Assembly (NCBI GenBank): GCA_900315345.1
Contig: OMYP01000006.1
Coordinates: forward strand, 18,980 to 82,979
Length of the DNA stretch: 64,000 nt
Source of the DNA: an uncultured Selenomonadales bacterium
Lineage (GTDB): Bacteria; Bacillota; Negativicutes; Acidaminococcales; Acidaminococcaceae
Direction: 5' to 3'
This document shows positions 18,554 through 27,505 of this stretch, in pieces. Positions within the stretch are counted from its first letter, which is position 1. Each line of letters opens with the position of its first letter. The notes under the pieces are model-generated. The model was not told where the DNA came from and did not search any database. It worked only from the letters and a program-made list of their open reading frames with translations. The position numbers and the translations under genes were made by a program.

Positions 18554-18584
18554 TTGACTATGTCGCCGCTATATAGTGTATAGT
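18554..18584 (+). promoter_or_regulatory. MerR-type promoter with central dyad (site 1)
   Basis: TTGACT (18554-18559), a long 19-base spacer and TATAGT (18579-18584). The spacer contains GCTATATAGT at 18568-18577, a near-perfect dyad starting 14 bases after the -35 start. A stretched spacer with a central palindrome is the hallmark of promoters activated by MerR proteins. It reads into the 106-residue gene; the encoded MerR protein at 19245-20180 is the obvious candidate. Confidence 0.7.
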
Positions 18585-18687
18585 AAAGCTGCATAGAAAA
18601 GGCGCCGTCCGGTTCTCTGACCACAGCGCCTTGTGCTGGAAGTTATATATGCATTAAAGGGTTAAAAGTGACTAAGGAGGAATCATT

Positions 18688-19008
18688 ATGGCACATCCGA
18701 AATTTGAAATCCCCACCGACCCCCATGGAAAAGCACGTTATGAAAGCGCCAAACGCCATGCGGAAGCAGCCAAGAAGGCAGGAAAATCCAGCGAGGAGAT
18801 CCATGCAGTATTCAAAAAGGTAATGAGCTTTAACCCGGCTACCGATCTGGACAAGATCCCCAAAGACGAAGCCCATGCCAAATACCGCAGCGCACTGATT
18901 CATGCCCAGTGGGCTAAAAATGCTGGCAAGAGCAACGAAGAAATCCATGAGATTTTCGAAAAAGTTTTGAAGAGCACCGGAACCAGCCACTGCAAATGCG
19001 GCAAATAA
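18688..19008 (+). CDS. Small duplicated-repeat protein with Cys-x-Cys tail, unknown function
   Basis: A 106-residue hydrophilic protein that I do not recognise. It contains two related helical repeats: residues about 13-47 (HGKARYESAKRHAEAAKKAG, then KSSEEIHAVFKKVMS) and about 63-97 (HAKYRSALIHAQWAKNAGKS, then NEEIHEIFEKVLKS). It ends SHCKCGK, a possible metal-binding or modifiable tail. There is no signal peptide or membrane segment. TAAGGAGG precedes the ATG. It is driven by a MerR-type promoter and lies beside the merR gene and a SPASM radical SAM gene under the same kind of promoter. It could be a ligand-binding or stress protein, or a substrate of that radical SAM enzyme. Confidence 0.75.
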   Translation: MAHPKFEIPTDPHGKARYESAKRHAEAAKKAGKSSEEIHAVFKKVMSFNPATDLDKIPKDEAHAKYRSALIHAQWAKNAGKSNEEIHEIFEKVLKSTGTSHCKCGK

Positions 19009-19244
19009 AAAGTTCGGCGGATTGCATGTTTGAAAACGTGAATCCGGCGGGACTCCTTCATCTTCACATGTACACAAAAAACTAAAAAAGACAGAAACAA
19101 AAACCTTTTTCTGTAAGTCCTTCAGGGACATTACGGAAAAAGGTTTGTTTTTTTGCAATACTGATTGCAACAATATTGTTATGCGGGTTTGCAAATAGGT
19201 TTAACTTAAGCCGTAAGTAAGTCTGGGAATAATCCGGTAGTTTC

Positions 19245-20180
19245 TTAATGGACTGCCTGGAAAAAAACTTTTGTAACATATTGTTCGTGGTTTCTGGTGA
19301 ACCAGTGGTTCTGTACAGGAAGCACGTAGACATCTCCGACCGGGTGCAGTTTATATTTTTCCAGCTGGTCCTGTATGGTCTTGCTGATGGTATTTACCTT
19401 TTCATAGAAGGTGCCGTCAAAGGTCATTTCGCAATAGAGACTTTCCGGCAGGACGGAAAGGATTATCTTTTTTTGCCGTATCTGTTTCGTTTCCGTACGG
19501 ATCAGTCCGCTTTCCGTGTGTTGAGCCTCCTGTCCCTCTCCGGGGGATTCAAAATGATGATTGTGAACGGGACCCGTCAGGAAAAAGAAAAAACCCAGTG
19601 ACTTATTGCTGCAATGGCCGGAAAAGAAATCTTCCCGGTCTACGATCCAGCCCTGCTGTTTTTCCAGAAGGCAGCGATTGTGCATGTTTTTATGGCTGGC
19701 CCTGGCAAACAGAACGATACGGTCTTTACCGCTGTCTTTTCCCGTAAGGGGATTGACCTTAATGTACCGGATCGGGTATGACCGGATGAACACCTGGTTT
19801 CGCAGTTCTTTTATTTCCTCCTGCAGTTTTCCGTTTATGACCGCCAGGGATTTCCGGATACGTTCGTTTGCAAGGATGGTCTCCTGGCAGCTCTGGTCTT
19901 TTCTGCGGAAAATTTCTTTCAGCTGGTCCTGCCCCCTGTTTTGCAGGTAGTGCTGGATATCGCTGATCGGGATATCCAGAGATCTGAGGTTTACAATGAT
20001 CTCAAGATCAAGATATTGGGCAATAGAATAATGGCGGTACCCGTTCTCGCTGATAAAATCAGGGGAGAGGAGGTGGATCTTATCGTAGTACAGAAGACTT
20101 TGTTTGGAAATGCCGAACATGGAAGCCAGTTCCCCCGCCGTAAAATATGGGGAAGAATGGTCTTTTGAACTATTATTCAT
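19245..20180 (-). CDS. MerR family transcriptional regulator with large C-terminal sensor domain
   Basis: A 311-residue protein. Residues 12-80 are a MerR winged helix-turn-helix (YFTAGELASMFGISKQSLLY, then YDKIHLLSPDFISENGYRHY). A coiled-coil dimer helix follows (about 85-130), then a C-terminal domain of about 175 residues resembling GyrI-like/BltR-type effector domains that bind organic ligands. It is transcribed away from the radical SAM gene, and the 17 bases before its start adjoin the dyad promoter. AAGGAATAATT precedes the ATG. A large aromatic ligand such as a tetrapyrrole would suit the neighbourhood; this is inference. Confidence 0.88.
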   Translation of the reverse strand: MNNSSKDHSSPYFTAGELASMFGISKQSLLYYDKIHLLSPDFISENGYRHYSIAQYLDLEIIVNLRSLDIPISDIQHYLQNRGQDQLKEIFRRKDQSCQETILANERIRKSLAVINGKLQEEIKELRNQVFIRSYPIRYIKVNPLTGKDSGKDRIVLFARASHKNMHNRCLLEKQQGWIVDREDFFSGHCSNKSLGFFFFLTGPVHNHHFESPGEGQEAQHTESGLIRTETKQIRQKKIILSVLPESLYCEMTFDGTFYEKVNTISKTIQDQLEKYKLHPVGDVYVLPVQNHWFTRNHEQYVTKVFFQAVH

Positions 20181-20197
20181 AATTATTCCTTTTAACC

Positions 20198-20228
20198 TTG
20201 ACCATACAATAACTATATAGTTTAATAT
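20198..20228 (+). promoter_or_regulatory. MerR-type promoter with perfect dyad (site 2), merR-radical SAM divergent region
   Basis: TTGACC (20198-20203), a 19-base spacer and TAATAT (20223-20228). The spacer holds the perfect palindrome AACTATATAGTT (20211-20222). It lies between the divergent merR and radical SAM genes, the classic place for autoregulation plus target activation. Confidence 0.75.
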
Positions 20229-20263
20229 AATTGTTATAATTGATTATATCACAGAACAAGTGA

Positions 20264-21388
20264 TTGGAAAAGACAGATACCGCGGTTGAAACCGAATTTG
20301 GCTGGGCAGGACTGGAAGAAAGCAACAGCAGGGAAAGGTTTATGGAACAGGAAAGCAAGGGAGTTTCCCGAAAGCCTATTATCCGTAATTTAATACTGAG
20401 TCTCACCGGAAAATGCAATTATAAATGTGTATACTGTTATGCATCCTGCCATCCGGAGCAGGAGATGACAGTGGAAACCGCACTTCGGGCTGCAGATATA
20501 GCCGGCAGCAGCGGTCGAACCTTCATCCTGCAGTTTACCGGCGGGGAACCATTGCTGGCTTTTCCCGTTTTGAAGACTGTGACAGAGTATGTGGAACAAA
20601 AAAGATATCCGGCCATATTGCAGCTGCAGACAAATTGTTCCCTAATGACTTCGGAAACTGCCGATTACCTGAAGGAACATAACATTGCCGTGGGGGTCAG
20701 TCTGGACGGGCGTCCCCCTGTGAATGATTCCCTGCGTAAAAAGAAAGACGGAAACAGCGCTTCAGAGGCTACAATCAGGGGTATCCGGCTGCTGGCAGCA
20801 AAAAAGATCCCCATCGGTCTCACCTGTGTAGTAACGGAGGCCAATGTGAAATCACTTCCGGGAATTGTCCAGATGGCTTTTTATCTGGGAAATGTTCGGC
20901 AGATCGGCTTTGACCTGCTGCGCTGCCAGGGTAGGGGGGCTGGGCTGGAGCCTGCTTCCCCGGAAGAAGTGTCCCAGGCTATGGAAACCTGTTACCTGAT
21001 GGCGGAAAAGCTGGAAAAAGCTACCGGAATCCATATACGGTTTTCCCAGCTGGAAAAGATACGTAAGGTAGCATCGGGAAAAGCCTGCCCGTTCGGTCAG
21101 TGTTATGCCATGCACGGAGAAGAAGCTTACGTGACTTCGGATGGTAAAATCTACGCCTGCTCGTCCCTTGTAGGAAAGGAAACCTATTTATTGGGGGATG
21201 TATGGAGTGGCATGGATCCGGAAAAGACTTTTCTTGTGGGTAAAAAGATTGAAGAGGCGATGAAAGCCTGCCGCTATTGTCCACAGTTATGTGTCTGTGG
21301 CGGGGGATGCTTTACCCGATGGCAGGGTCGCCACGGGAAAGCGGAAGAAGAATGCGCCATGCAGCAGGTCTTTGCGAAATATATTTAA
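20264..21388 (+). CDS. Radical SAM/SPASM enzyme of the tetrapyrrole island
   Basis: A protein of 374 residues from TTG at 20264, or 348 from ATG at 20342, which has the better ribosome-binding site (AGGGAAAGG); I cannot decide firmly. The radical SAM motif CNYKCVYC is followed by FTGGEPL and SLDGRPP. The C-terminal SPASM region holds CPFGQCYAMH, YACSSL and CRYCPQLCVCGGGCF, enough cysteines for auxiliary clusters. Such enzymes usually modify peptides or proteins. No classical precursor peptide is adjacent, but the 106-residue repeat protein is under the same kind of promoter. The gene heads the run leading to the permease and chelatase genes. Confidence 0.85.
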   Translation: MEKTDTAVETEFGWAGLEESNSRERFMEQESKGVSRKPIIRNLILSLTGKCNYKCVYCYASCHPEQEMTVETALRAADIAGSSGRTFILQFTGGEPLLAFPVLKTVTEYVEQKRYPAILQLQTNCSLMTSETADYLKEHNIAVGVSLDGRPPVNDSLRKKKDGNSASEATIRGIRLLAAKKIPIGLTCVVTEANVKSLPGIVQMAFYLGNVRQIGFDLLRCQGRGAGLEPASPEEVSQAMETCYLMAEKLEKATGIHIRFSQLEKIRKVASGKACPFGQCYAMHGEEAYVTSDGKIYACSSLVGKETYLLGDVWSGMDPEKTFLVGKKIEEAMKACRYCPQLCVCGGGCFTRWQGRHGKAEEECAMQQVFAKYI

Positions 21389-21470
21389 GGAAACACTGAT
21401 TAAGTGAGTCAGTACGATTGCTGCAGAGGCAGATTCTTTTCCATAAGATGAGAAAAAATGAAGGTGTCGG

Positions 21471-22577
21471 ATGATGTGTCTTTACAATAGAAATAATTTT
21501 CCAACGCACTATTGGTCAGTTGCTTTTGTAAGCGTAGCGTTATTTTTTCTTGTTGCTGTAACAGGCTGCGGAAAGGGAACTGCTTCTGGAGAAAACGAGA
21601 AAGGGGCTCCCGGTAAAACAGTCACAACAGTCAAGGAGAAATCCGGAAGTATTAAGGAAGTAAATGCACAGAAAGAAAATAATCAGGGGAAAAGTTCTTA
21701 TTCTGTGAAAGATGACGCGGGGCGGACCGTTGTTTTAAAAGAAAAACCAAAGCGGATCGTTTCCATTACTTACGGTACGGATGAAATACTGAAGGTGCTG
21801 GCAGGGCCGGAGCGTATCGCGGCATACAGCCGTCATGCGGGCGACCCGGAAATTTCGTTTCTCAGCGAAGCCGATGTAAAACGGGTTGGCAAAAAAGTAG
21901 AATATAATTCGGAAGCCATCTATGCTCTCCATCCGGATCTTGTTGTAGTTTCCACATCTACCGGGGCAGACGTGCTCCAGACACTGGAAAGCATGGGTAT
22001 GACGGTTTATGTGGCCATGAGTCCGAAAACCTATCCGGAAATGAAACAGAAGGTCCGTAACCTGGGGCTGGCGGCCGGGGAACCGGAAAAGACAGAAGCA
22101 TTGCTGAAACGGATGGATACGCGTATGGGGGCTTTGGAAAAACGGTTACAGGCCCTGCCGGATGAAAAGCGAAAGACTGCTGTTGCATTTACTATGACAG
22201 GACCCATGGGCCGCAAAGGGGAACTGTTTGATTCCATGCTGAACCTGGCCCATGTGATCAACGGGGCGGCTACTGTCCATCCTCTGGGCGTCAAAGGCCA
22301 GATCAGCAAAGAACAGGTAGTGCAGGTAAATCCGGATATTTTCCTGTTGCCTACCTGGAATTATGATAAGCATTCAGACCCGGAAAAGTTTGCCCGGGAG
22401 CTTAAGGAAGACCCGGCCTTTCAAAATGTAAAAGCGGTTAAGAATAATCAGCTGGTATATATTTCAGACCGCTATCGTTTTGTGGCCAGCCATCATATGG
22501 TAGATGCGGTGGAGAATATTGCCTATGCAGTGTATCCGGAGCTTTTCCCCGAGGGAAAGCCAAAAGATCAGGAATAA
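21471..22577 (+). CDS. ABC transporter substrate-binding lipoprotein, FecB/BtuF-like (SBP 1)
   Basis: A 368-residue protein with an N-terminal signal and lipobox (AVTGC, acylated Cys33), a low-complexity charged linker (about 36-75) and a periplasmic binding domain of the cluster A/class III type: RIVSITYGTDEILKVL, LHPDLVVVS, NPDIFLLPTW. The family binds iron-siderophores, heme or cobalamin. The gene directly precedes the FecCD permease, so it is the likely cognate binding protein. It is the first of eight such proteins in the island. Confidence 0.88.
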   Translation: MMCLYNRNNFPTHYWSVAFVSVALFFLVAVTGCGKGTASGENEKGAPGKTVTTVKEKSGSIKEVNAQKENNQGKSSYSVKDDAGRTVVLKEKPKRIVSITYGTDEILKVLAGPERIAAYSRHAGDPEISFLSEADVKRVGKKVEYNSEAIYALHPDLVVVSTSTGADVLQTLESMGMTVYVAMSPKTYPEMKQKVRNLGLAAGEPEKTEALLKRMDTRMGALEKRLQALPDEKRKTAVAFTMTGPMGRKGELFDSMLNLAHVINGAATVHPLGVKGQISKEQVVQVNPDIFLLPTWNYDKHSDPEKFARELKEDPAFQNVKAVKNNQLVYISDRYRFVASHHMVDAVENIAYAVYPELFPEGKPKDQE

Positions 22578-22592
22578 CAGGAGGGGGTTCCT

Positions 22593-23621
22593 TTGATTAA
22601 AAACAAACGGGCGGCCCTGTTGGGGCTGGTGATCCTGCTGATATGTGTAACGGCGGTTTCCCTGACCTTCGGTCAGATTGCGGTGCCGGTAAAAAATACC
22701 CTGGCAGTAGTCTGCCATCAGATGGGGCTTCCCTGTTTCAGCGAAAATGATTTTACTCAGGAACAGCTGGCCGTTATCTGGTTTATCCGCATGCCCCGTA
22801 TGTTAGTGGGGGTGCTTGTAGGAGGTGCCTTGGGAATGTCCGGGGCGGTAATGCAGGGCATCTTCAGCAACCCTCTGGCAGACCCGGGCATCATCGGCAT
22901 TTCCGCAGGTGCGGCTACCGGTGCGGTTCTTGCCATAGCTACCGGCTTTGCTACCCAGAGCATGTTTACCATGCCGGCCTTTGCTTTTTGTGGGAGCCTT
23001 TGTGCTGTGGCGCTGACGGTATTCCTGGCCATGCGCAATGGTAAGATTCCGGTGATGACCCTTCTTCTGGCCGGGGTTGCCGTAGGTATGCTGCTGGGGG
23101 CTGTTACCTCGGGTATCCTGACTTTTATGAACGAACAGAAGCTGCAACAGTATCTGTTCTGGATGGTGGGAGGCCTGGATTACCGGCGCTGGGAACATGT
23201 GTATCTGGCCGTCGGTCCCATCGCTTTCGGCATCTTTATCATGATCCTGCTGGCCCGCCACCTGAATATCCTTGTACTGGGCGAAACGGAAGCCCGGGCT
23301 GTAGGCATGCCGGTGGCTTACTTCCGCATGGGATTGCTGCTGGTAGCCTCCATGACTACGGCAACCTCCGTATGTGTTAGCGGTAATATCGGCTTTGTAG
23401 GCCTGGTGATGCCCCATATGATGCGCATGCTGTTAGGTCCGGACCATCGTGTGCTGCTTCCTGCCAGCGCGCTGGGGGGCGCCCTGTTCCTGGTGATCTG
23501 CGATTCCCTGGGCCGCGTGGTATTGGCCCCGGCAGAGGTACGGGTCGGCATCATGACAGCCTTACTGGGCACGCCTTACTTTTTGTACCTGCTGCGGAAG
23601 ATGCAGAAGGAAAAATTATAA
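22593..23621 (+). CDS. FecCD/BtuC-family ABC transporter permease
   Basis: A 342-residue integral membrane protein with about nine or ten hydrophobic segments and FecCD features: RMPRMLVGVLVGGALGMSGA near residue 68, NPLADPGIIGISAGA, GGLDYRRWEHV and the coupling helix region ETEARAVGMPV. It would import metal chelates across the inner membrane. It starts 15 bases after SBP 1. The usual FecE/BtuD ATPase is missing here and elsewhere in the window; the next gene is the CobN-like chelatase. Confidence 0.92.
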   Translation: MIKNKRAALLGLVILLICVTAVSLTFGQIAVPVKNTLAVVCHQMGLPCFSENDFTQEQLAVIWFIRMPRMLVGVLVGGALGMSGAVMQGIFSNPLADPGIIGISAGAATGAVLAIATGFATQSMFTMPAFAFCGSLCAVALTVFLAMRNGKIPVMTLLLAGVAVGMLLGAVTSGILTFMNEQKLQQYLFWMVGGLDYRRWEHVYLAVGPIAFGIFIMILLARHLNILVLGETEARAVGMPVAYFRMGLLLVASMTTATSVCVSGNIGFVGLVMPHMMRMLLGPDHRVLLPASALGGALFLVICDSLGRVVLAPAEVRVGIMTALLGTPYFLYLLRKMQKEKL

Positions 23622-23713
23622 CAGTCGTTGTGGTTTGCAAATTCCGGCGGCCAGCATTCAAATCAGTAAATTCTTACATAACTGTATGATTATATCGATG
23701 TGGGAGAGGTATT

Positions 23714-26700
23714 ATGGGCAAGGTTATTTTCATGACGAATGTGATCCGGCGTCTGGGTATTATGCAGCAGATGCTGGAAAAACTTCAAAGCAAGGGAGAA
23801 CTGGCAGGAGATTATTCCTGCTGGTGGGTCACGGAAAATACGGAATGGGATGATGAAACCGAAAAGAGACTGGCCGGGACGGATTTTTTGCTTTTGAAAT
23901 GGATGGGTACCGGCCTGACCACTACCTTTTTAAAACGGGTGCACGCCTATGCCAGAAAACATCACATACCTTATTACATAGACGCAGCCGGAGGAGATGA
24001 CGATAACCTGATTCAGGGGATCACGCCGGAACAGGAGGGGGATATCCGTCTTTATTCCCTGTATGGGGGCGAAAGCAATTTATACCATCTCTGGCTGTAC
24101 ATGGACGGCATTACGAAAGGGGATACAGATTCCGTTCCCAAGCCGGATCCAATCCACTGGACCGGCATTTTCCATCCGAGGGCCAAAAAGGTGTATACGG
24201 ATCTGGCGGAGTACGAAAAAGATTTCTGTCGCCCGGGACGATATACGGTAGGCATTCTCTTTTACCGGGACGAATGGGTATGGGGAGATTTGGGATACCA
24301 GTCGCGTCTGATTGAAGAAGTAGAAAAGCAGGGAATGAACGCCATCTGTGTGTTCAGCAATGGGATCCCCTATAAAGAAATGGGAATGCCTGAGTTGGCG
24401 GAGGTGTTTACAAAATTTTTCTTCCGTCAGGGCATGACTGTCATTGATGCGTTTATCAATATTACCAAATTTTCCCTGACGGGAAGCGGCGCCCTGGCAC
24501 TGAGTTTCCTTAAGCAGTGGAACGTGCCTGTGCTGGAAGCATACACGCTGCTTTCCACCTATGAAGAGTGGAAGGACGCCTTTGAAGGCATGAACGCCAT
24601 GGAGGTTTCCATTTCCGTTTCCCTGCCGGAATTTGACGGGGTGATCCACGGGGTTCCCATTGCTGCAAAGAATGTGCTGGATAACGGGGATGTCCGGTAC
24701 CTGCCCATTCCCGAGCGGATCGTCCGGATCGTTGCCAAAGCAAAAAAGTGGGCAGCCATCCGTCACAAAGAAAACGGGGAAAAGAAAATCGCTATTATCT
24801 TCCACAATTATCCTCCGAAAAATTCCAATATCGGCAGCGGGGTGGGACTTGACACCATTGAAAGCGTCCGCCGCCTGCTGGCAAATATGCGGAAGCGGGG
24901 GTACAAGGTGGATTTTATCCCGAAAGATACAAAGGAATTTATAAACATACTGACCGGCCATGCTACCAACGACCGCTCCCTGCTTTCTGCAAAACAGCTT
25001 GAGGAGGCCAATAAAATCTCCGGCAGGGAATACGAAACCTTTTACGATACCTTTGAAGAAAAGGTGCAGGCCCAGCTGGAAAAAGACTGGGGGAAAGCTC
25101 CCGGTACTGTCATGGAATACAACGGTAAGCTGATGGTTCCGGGCACCATGGACGGAAACGTTTTCATAACGGTACAGCCTCCCCGGGGCTTTGGGGAAGA
25201 CCCTGCCAAAATTTATCATTCGCCCTACTGCGCGCCTACCCATCATTACCTGGCTTTTTACCGCTGGGTACGGGATATCTGGCAGGCTGATGCGGTGGCC
25301 CATATCGGCACCCACGGTTCTCTGGAATGGCTGCCCGGGAAAAACGCCGGACTCAGCGTTTCCTGCTATCCGGATCTTTCCCTTGGGGATCTGCCGAATA
25401 TGTATATCTATAACATGACCATTACAGGGGAAGGCATCCAGGCCAAACGCCGGGGCGCCGCCGTGCTGGACGAGCATCTTCCGGCTCCCCAGTCCCAGGC
25501 GGGAACCTACGACGAACTGGAAGAACTGGAAAAGGCCATGGAAGAATACGTGCACTTCCGGCGGACGGCACCGGAAAACCTTCCAAAACTGGAAGAACTG
25601 GTTCTTGCCAAGGTAAAAGAAGCCAAACTGGAAAATGAGGTTCCCCGGGAAGAGGATGAAGAATTTGAGGAATATGTAGGCAGGCTCCATAACTATATTA
25701 CGGATCTGAAAAACATGGAGGTCCATACGGGCCTGCATATTCTGGGAGAGCCTCCGATAGAAGAAGGGCTGACGGAATATCTGTGGCTGCTGACCCGGCT
25801 GGATAACGGCAGCGTGCCCAGCCTGAACCAGACCCTGGCAACCCGGTACGGTTACGATTACTACTATCTGCTGGAACACAGCGCGGAAATATATGAACCC
25901 CTGCAGATTACCTTCAATGTACTGATCGACCGCATAGGTGAACAGTGCCGTCAGGTTATACGCACTTTACAGGAATACGACTTTACGGATGAAGGCATCC
26001 GGACTGTCATGGCCCTGGACTGGGTGAAGGAGGCGGCGGAGCATCCGCCTGCACATGTACTTGCAGGTGCTTCCCGGACTGCTGCGGACCAAAATATACA
26101 GGAACAACCGAAAACTTTTTCAGAAAAGCTGAAATCAGTATGCGAATATATCTGCCATACAGTGTACCCCAACTTGATGCTAACGTCACAGGAACAGCTG
26201 ACCATGCTCCGGGGATTTGAAGGAGAGTACATAGAACCGGGGCCCAGCGGCGCTCCCAGCAGCGGTGGGGCGGACCTGCTGCCTACAGGGCGGAATTTTT
26301 ACGGGGTGGATCCCCGGACGCTTCCTACTGCGGCGGCCTGGGAAATCGGCAAGAGCCTGGGTGACCAGGTGATCAGCCGCTTTATAGAAGAAGAGGGCCG
26401 ATATCCGGAAAATATCGGCATCGTACTGTGGGCCGGGGCTAACATGCGAAGCCATGGCCAGTGCCTGGCAGAGTTCCTGTACCTGCTTGGCGTGAAACCA
26501 GTCTGGCAGACGGGCAGCCTGCGGGTCATCGGATTAGATGTTATCCCTTTGAATGAATTGAAACGGCCCCGTATCGACGTGACCGCCCGGATCAGCGGTC
26601 TGTTCCGGGACAGCATGCCCGGCGCAGGGGAGATGCTGGACAAAGCGGTGTTAAAGGTGGCGGCTCTGGACGAAGACCCGGAACAGAATTACGTTCGCAA

Positions 26701-27505
26701 ACACATCCTGGAGGACAGCCAGGAACTGCAAAAGGATGAAGGAATGGAAAAGGAAGAAGCCTGGCGTACAGCGGCCTTCCGTATCTTCGGGGACGAGCAG
26801 GGAGTATACGGCGCCGGCGTGGCGGCCCTGCTGGAAGCGAAAAACTGGGAAACCATCGACGATATCGCGGACGTTTATGTTCGCTGGGGAGCCCATGCCT
26901 ACGGGGGAAAGACCCGGGGAAAATACATGCCGAAGCAGTTCCGGAAACGGATGGGCGTCCTGGATATTACCATCAAGAACGAAGACAACCATGAAACCAA
27001 CATGCTCAGCAGCGATGACTACAATGCCTACCACGGCGGTATGATCGCGGCGGTGCGAAGCATTAAGGGAAGCGCGCCAAAATCCTACTGTGGAGACAGT
27101 ACGGACCGAAGTCGCGTCACCATGCACAGCGTGCAGGAGGAAGCCAAACGGCTCTTCCGCAGCGAAGCCATTAACCCGAAATTTATCGAAGGAATGATGA
27201 AGCACGGGTACAAAGGAGCGGCGGACCTGTCTAACATGGTGGCTCACAGTTATCAATGGGATGCTACCAGTAAGGTGATGGAAGACTGGATGTATGAAAA
27301 ATATGCGGAAAAATATGTGATGGATCCCAACGTGCAGGAATGGATGCGGGATGTGAATCCATGGGCGCTGAAGCGCACCGTGGAAGTACTGTTGGAAGCT
27401 TCTCAGCGGGAACTGTGGCACGCAAAGGATGAAACCCTGAAGGAACTTCAGAAATTGTATCTGGATGTTGACGGTGAGCTGGAAGAACAGGCGGATGAAG
27501 CATGA
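23714..27505 (+). CDS. CobN/BchH-like class I chelatase large subunit
   Basis: A 1263-residue protein of the CobN/ChlH/BchH superfamily, about the usual length. Family motifs are HIGTHGSLEWLPGKNAGLS near residue 535, KWMGTG near the N-terminus, VTARISGLFRD near 957 and RWGAHAYGGKTRGKYMP near 1057. Members insert Co2+ into hydrogenobyrinate diamide or Mg2+ into protoporphyrin; the Bacteroidetes homologue HmuS works in heme uptake and is thought to remove iron. The place right after an uptake permease favours an acquisition role here. ChlI-like and ChlD-like partners lie 2.3 kb downstream. GGGAGAGG precedes the ATG. It overlaps the next gene by four bases. Confidence 0.9.
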   Translation: MGKVIFMTNVIRRLGIMQQMLEKLQSKGELAGDYSCWWVTENTEWDDETEKRLAGTDFLLLKWMGTGLTTTFLKRVHAYARKHHIPYYIDAAGGDDDNLIQGITPEQEGDIRLYSLYGGESNLYHLWLYMDGITKGDTDSVPKPDPIHWTGIFHPRAKKVYTDLAEYEKDFCRPGRYTVGILFYRDEWVWGDLGYQSRLIEEVEKQGMNAICVFSNGIPYKEMGMPELAEVFTKFFFRQGMTVIDAFINITKFSLTGSGALALSFLKQWNVPVLEAYTLLSTYEEWKDAFEGMNAMEVSISVSLPEFDGVIHGVPIAAKNVLDNGDVRYLPIPERIVRIVAKAKKWAAIRHKENGEKKIAIIFHNYPPKNSNIGSGVGLDTIESVRRLLANMRKRGYKVDFIPKDTKEFINILTGHATNDRSLLSAKQLEEANKISGREYETFYDTFEEKVQAQLEKDWGKAPGTVMEYNGKLMVPGTMDGNVFITVQPPRGFGEDPAKIYHSPYCAPTHHYLAFYRWVRDIWQADAVAHIGTHGSLEWLPGKNAGLSVSCYPDLSLGDLPNMYIYNMTITGEGIQAKRRGAAVLDEHLPAPQSQAGTYDELEELEKAMEEYVHFRRTAPENLPKLEELVLAKVKEAKLENEVPREEDEEFEEYVGRLHNYITDLKNMEVHTGLHILGEPPIEEGLTEYLWLLTRLDNGSVPSLNQTLATRYGYDYYYLLEHSAEIYEPLQITFNVLIDRIGEQCRQVIRTLQEYDFTDEGIRTVMALDWVKEAAEHPPAHVLAGASRTAADQNIQEQPKTFSEKLKSVCEYICHTVYPNLMLTSQEQLTMLRGFEGEYIEPGPSGAPSSGGADLLPTGRNFYGVDPRTLPTAAAWEIGKSLGDQVISRFIEEEGRYPENIGIVLWAGANMRSHGQCLAEFLYLLGVKPVWQTGSLRVIGLDVIPLNELKRPRIDVTARISGLFRDSMPGAGEMLDKAVLKVAALDEDPEQNYVRKHILEDSQELQKDEGMEKEEAWRTAAFRIFGDEQGVYGAGVAALLEAKNWETIDDIADVYVRWGAHAYGGKTRGKYMPKQFRKRMGVLDITIKNEDNHETNMLSSDDYNAYHGGMIAAVRSIKGSAPKSYCGDSTDRSRVTMHSVQEEAKRLFRSEAINPKFIEGMMKHGYKGAADLSNMVAHSYQWDATSKVMEDWMYEKYAEKYVMDPNVQEWMRDVNPWALKRTVEVLLEASQRELWHAKDETLKELQKLYLDVDGELEEQADEA

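Noticed and set aside
24080..25879. 599-codon open frame on the minus strand
   Set aside because: Antisense to the CobN-like gene; no recognisable domain or ribosome-binding site.
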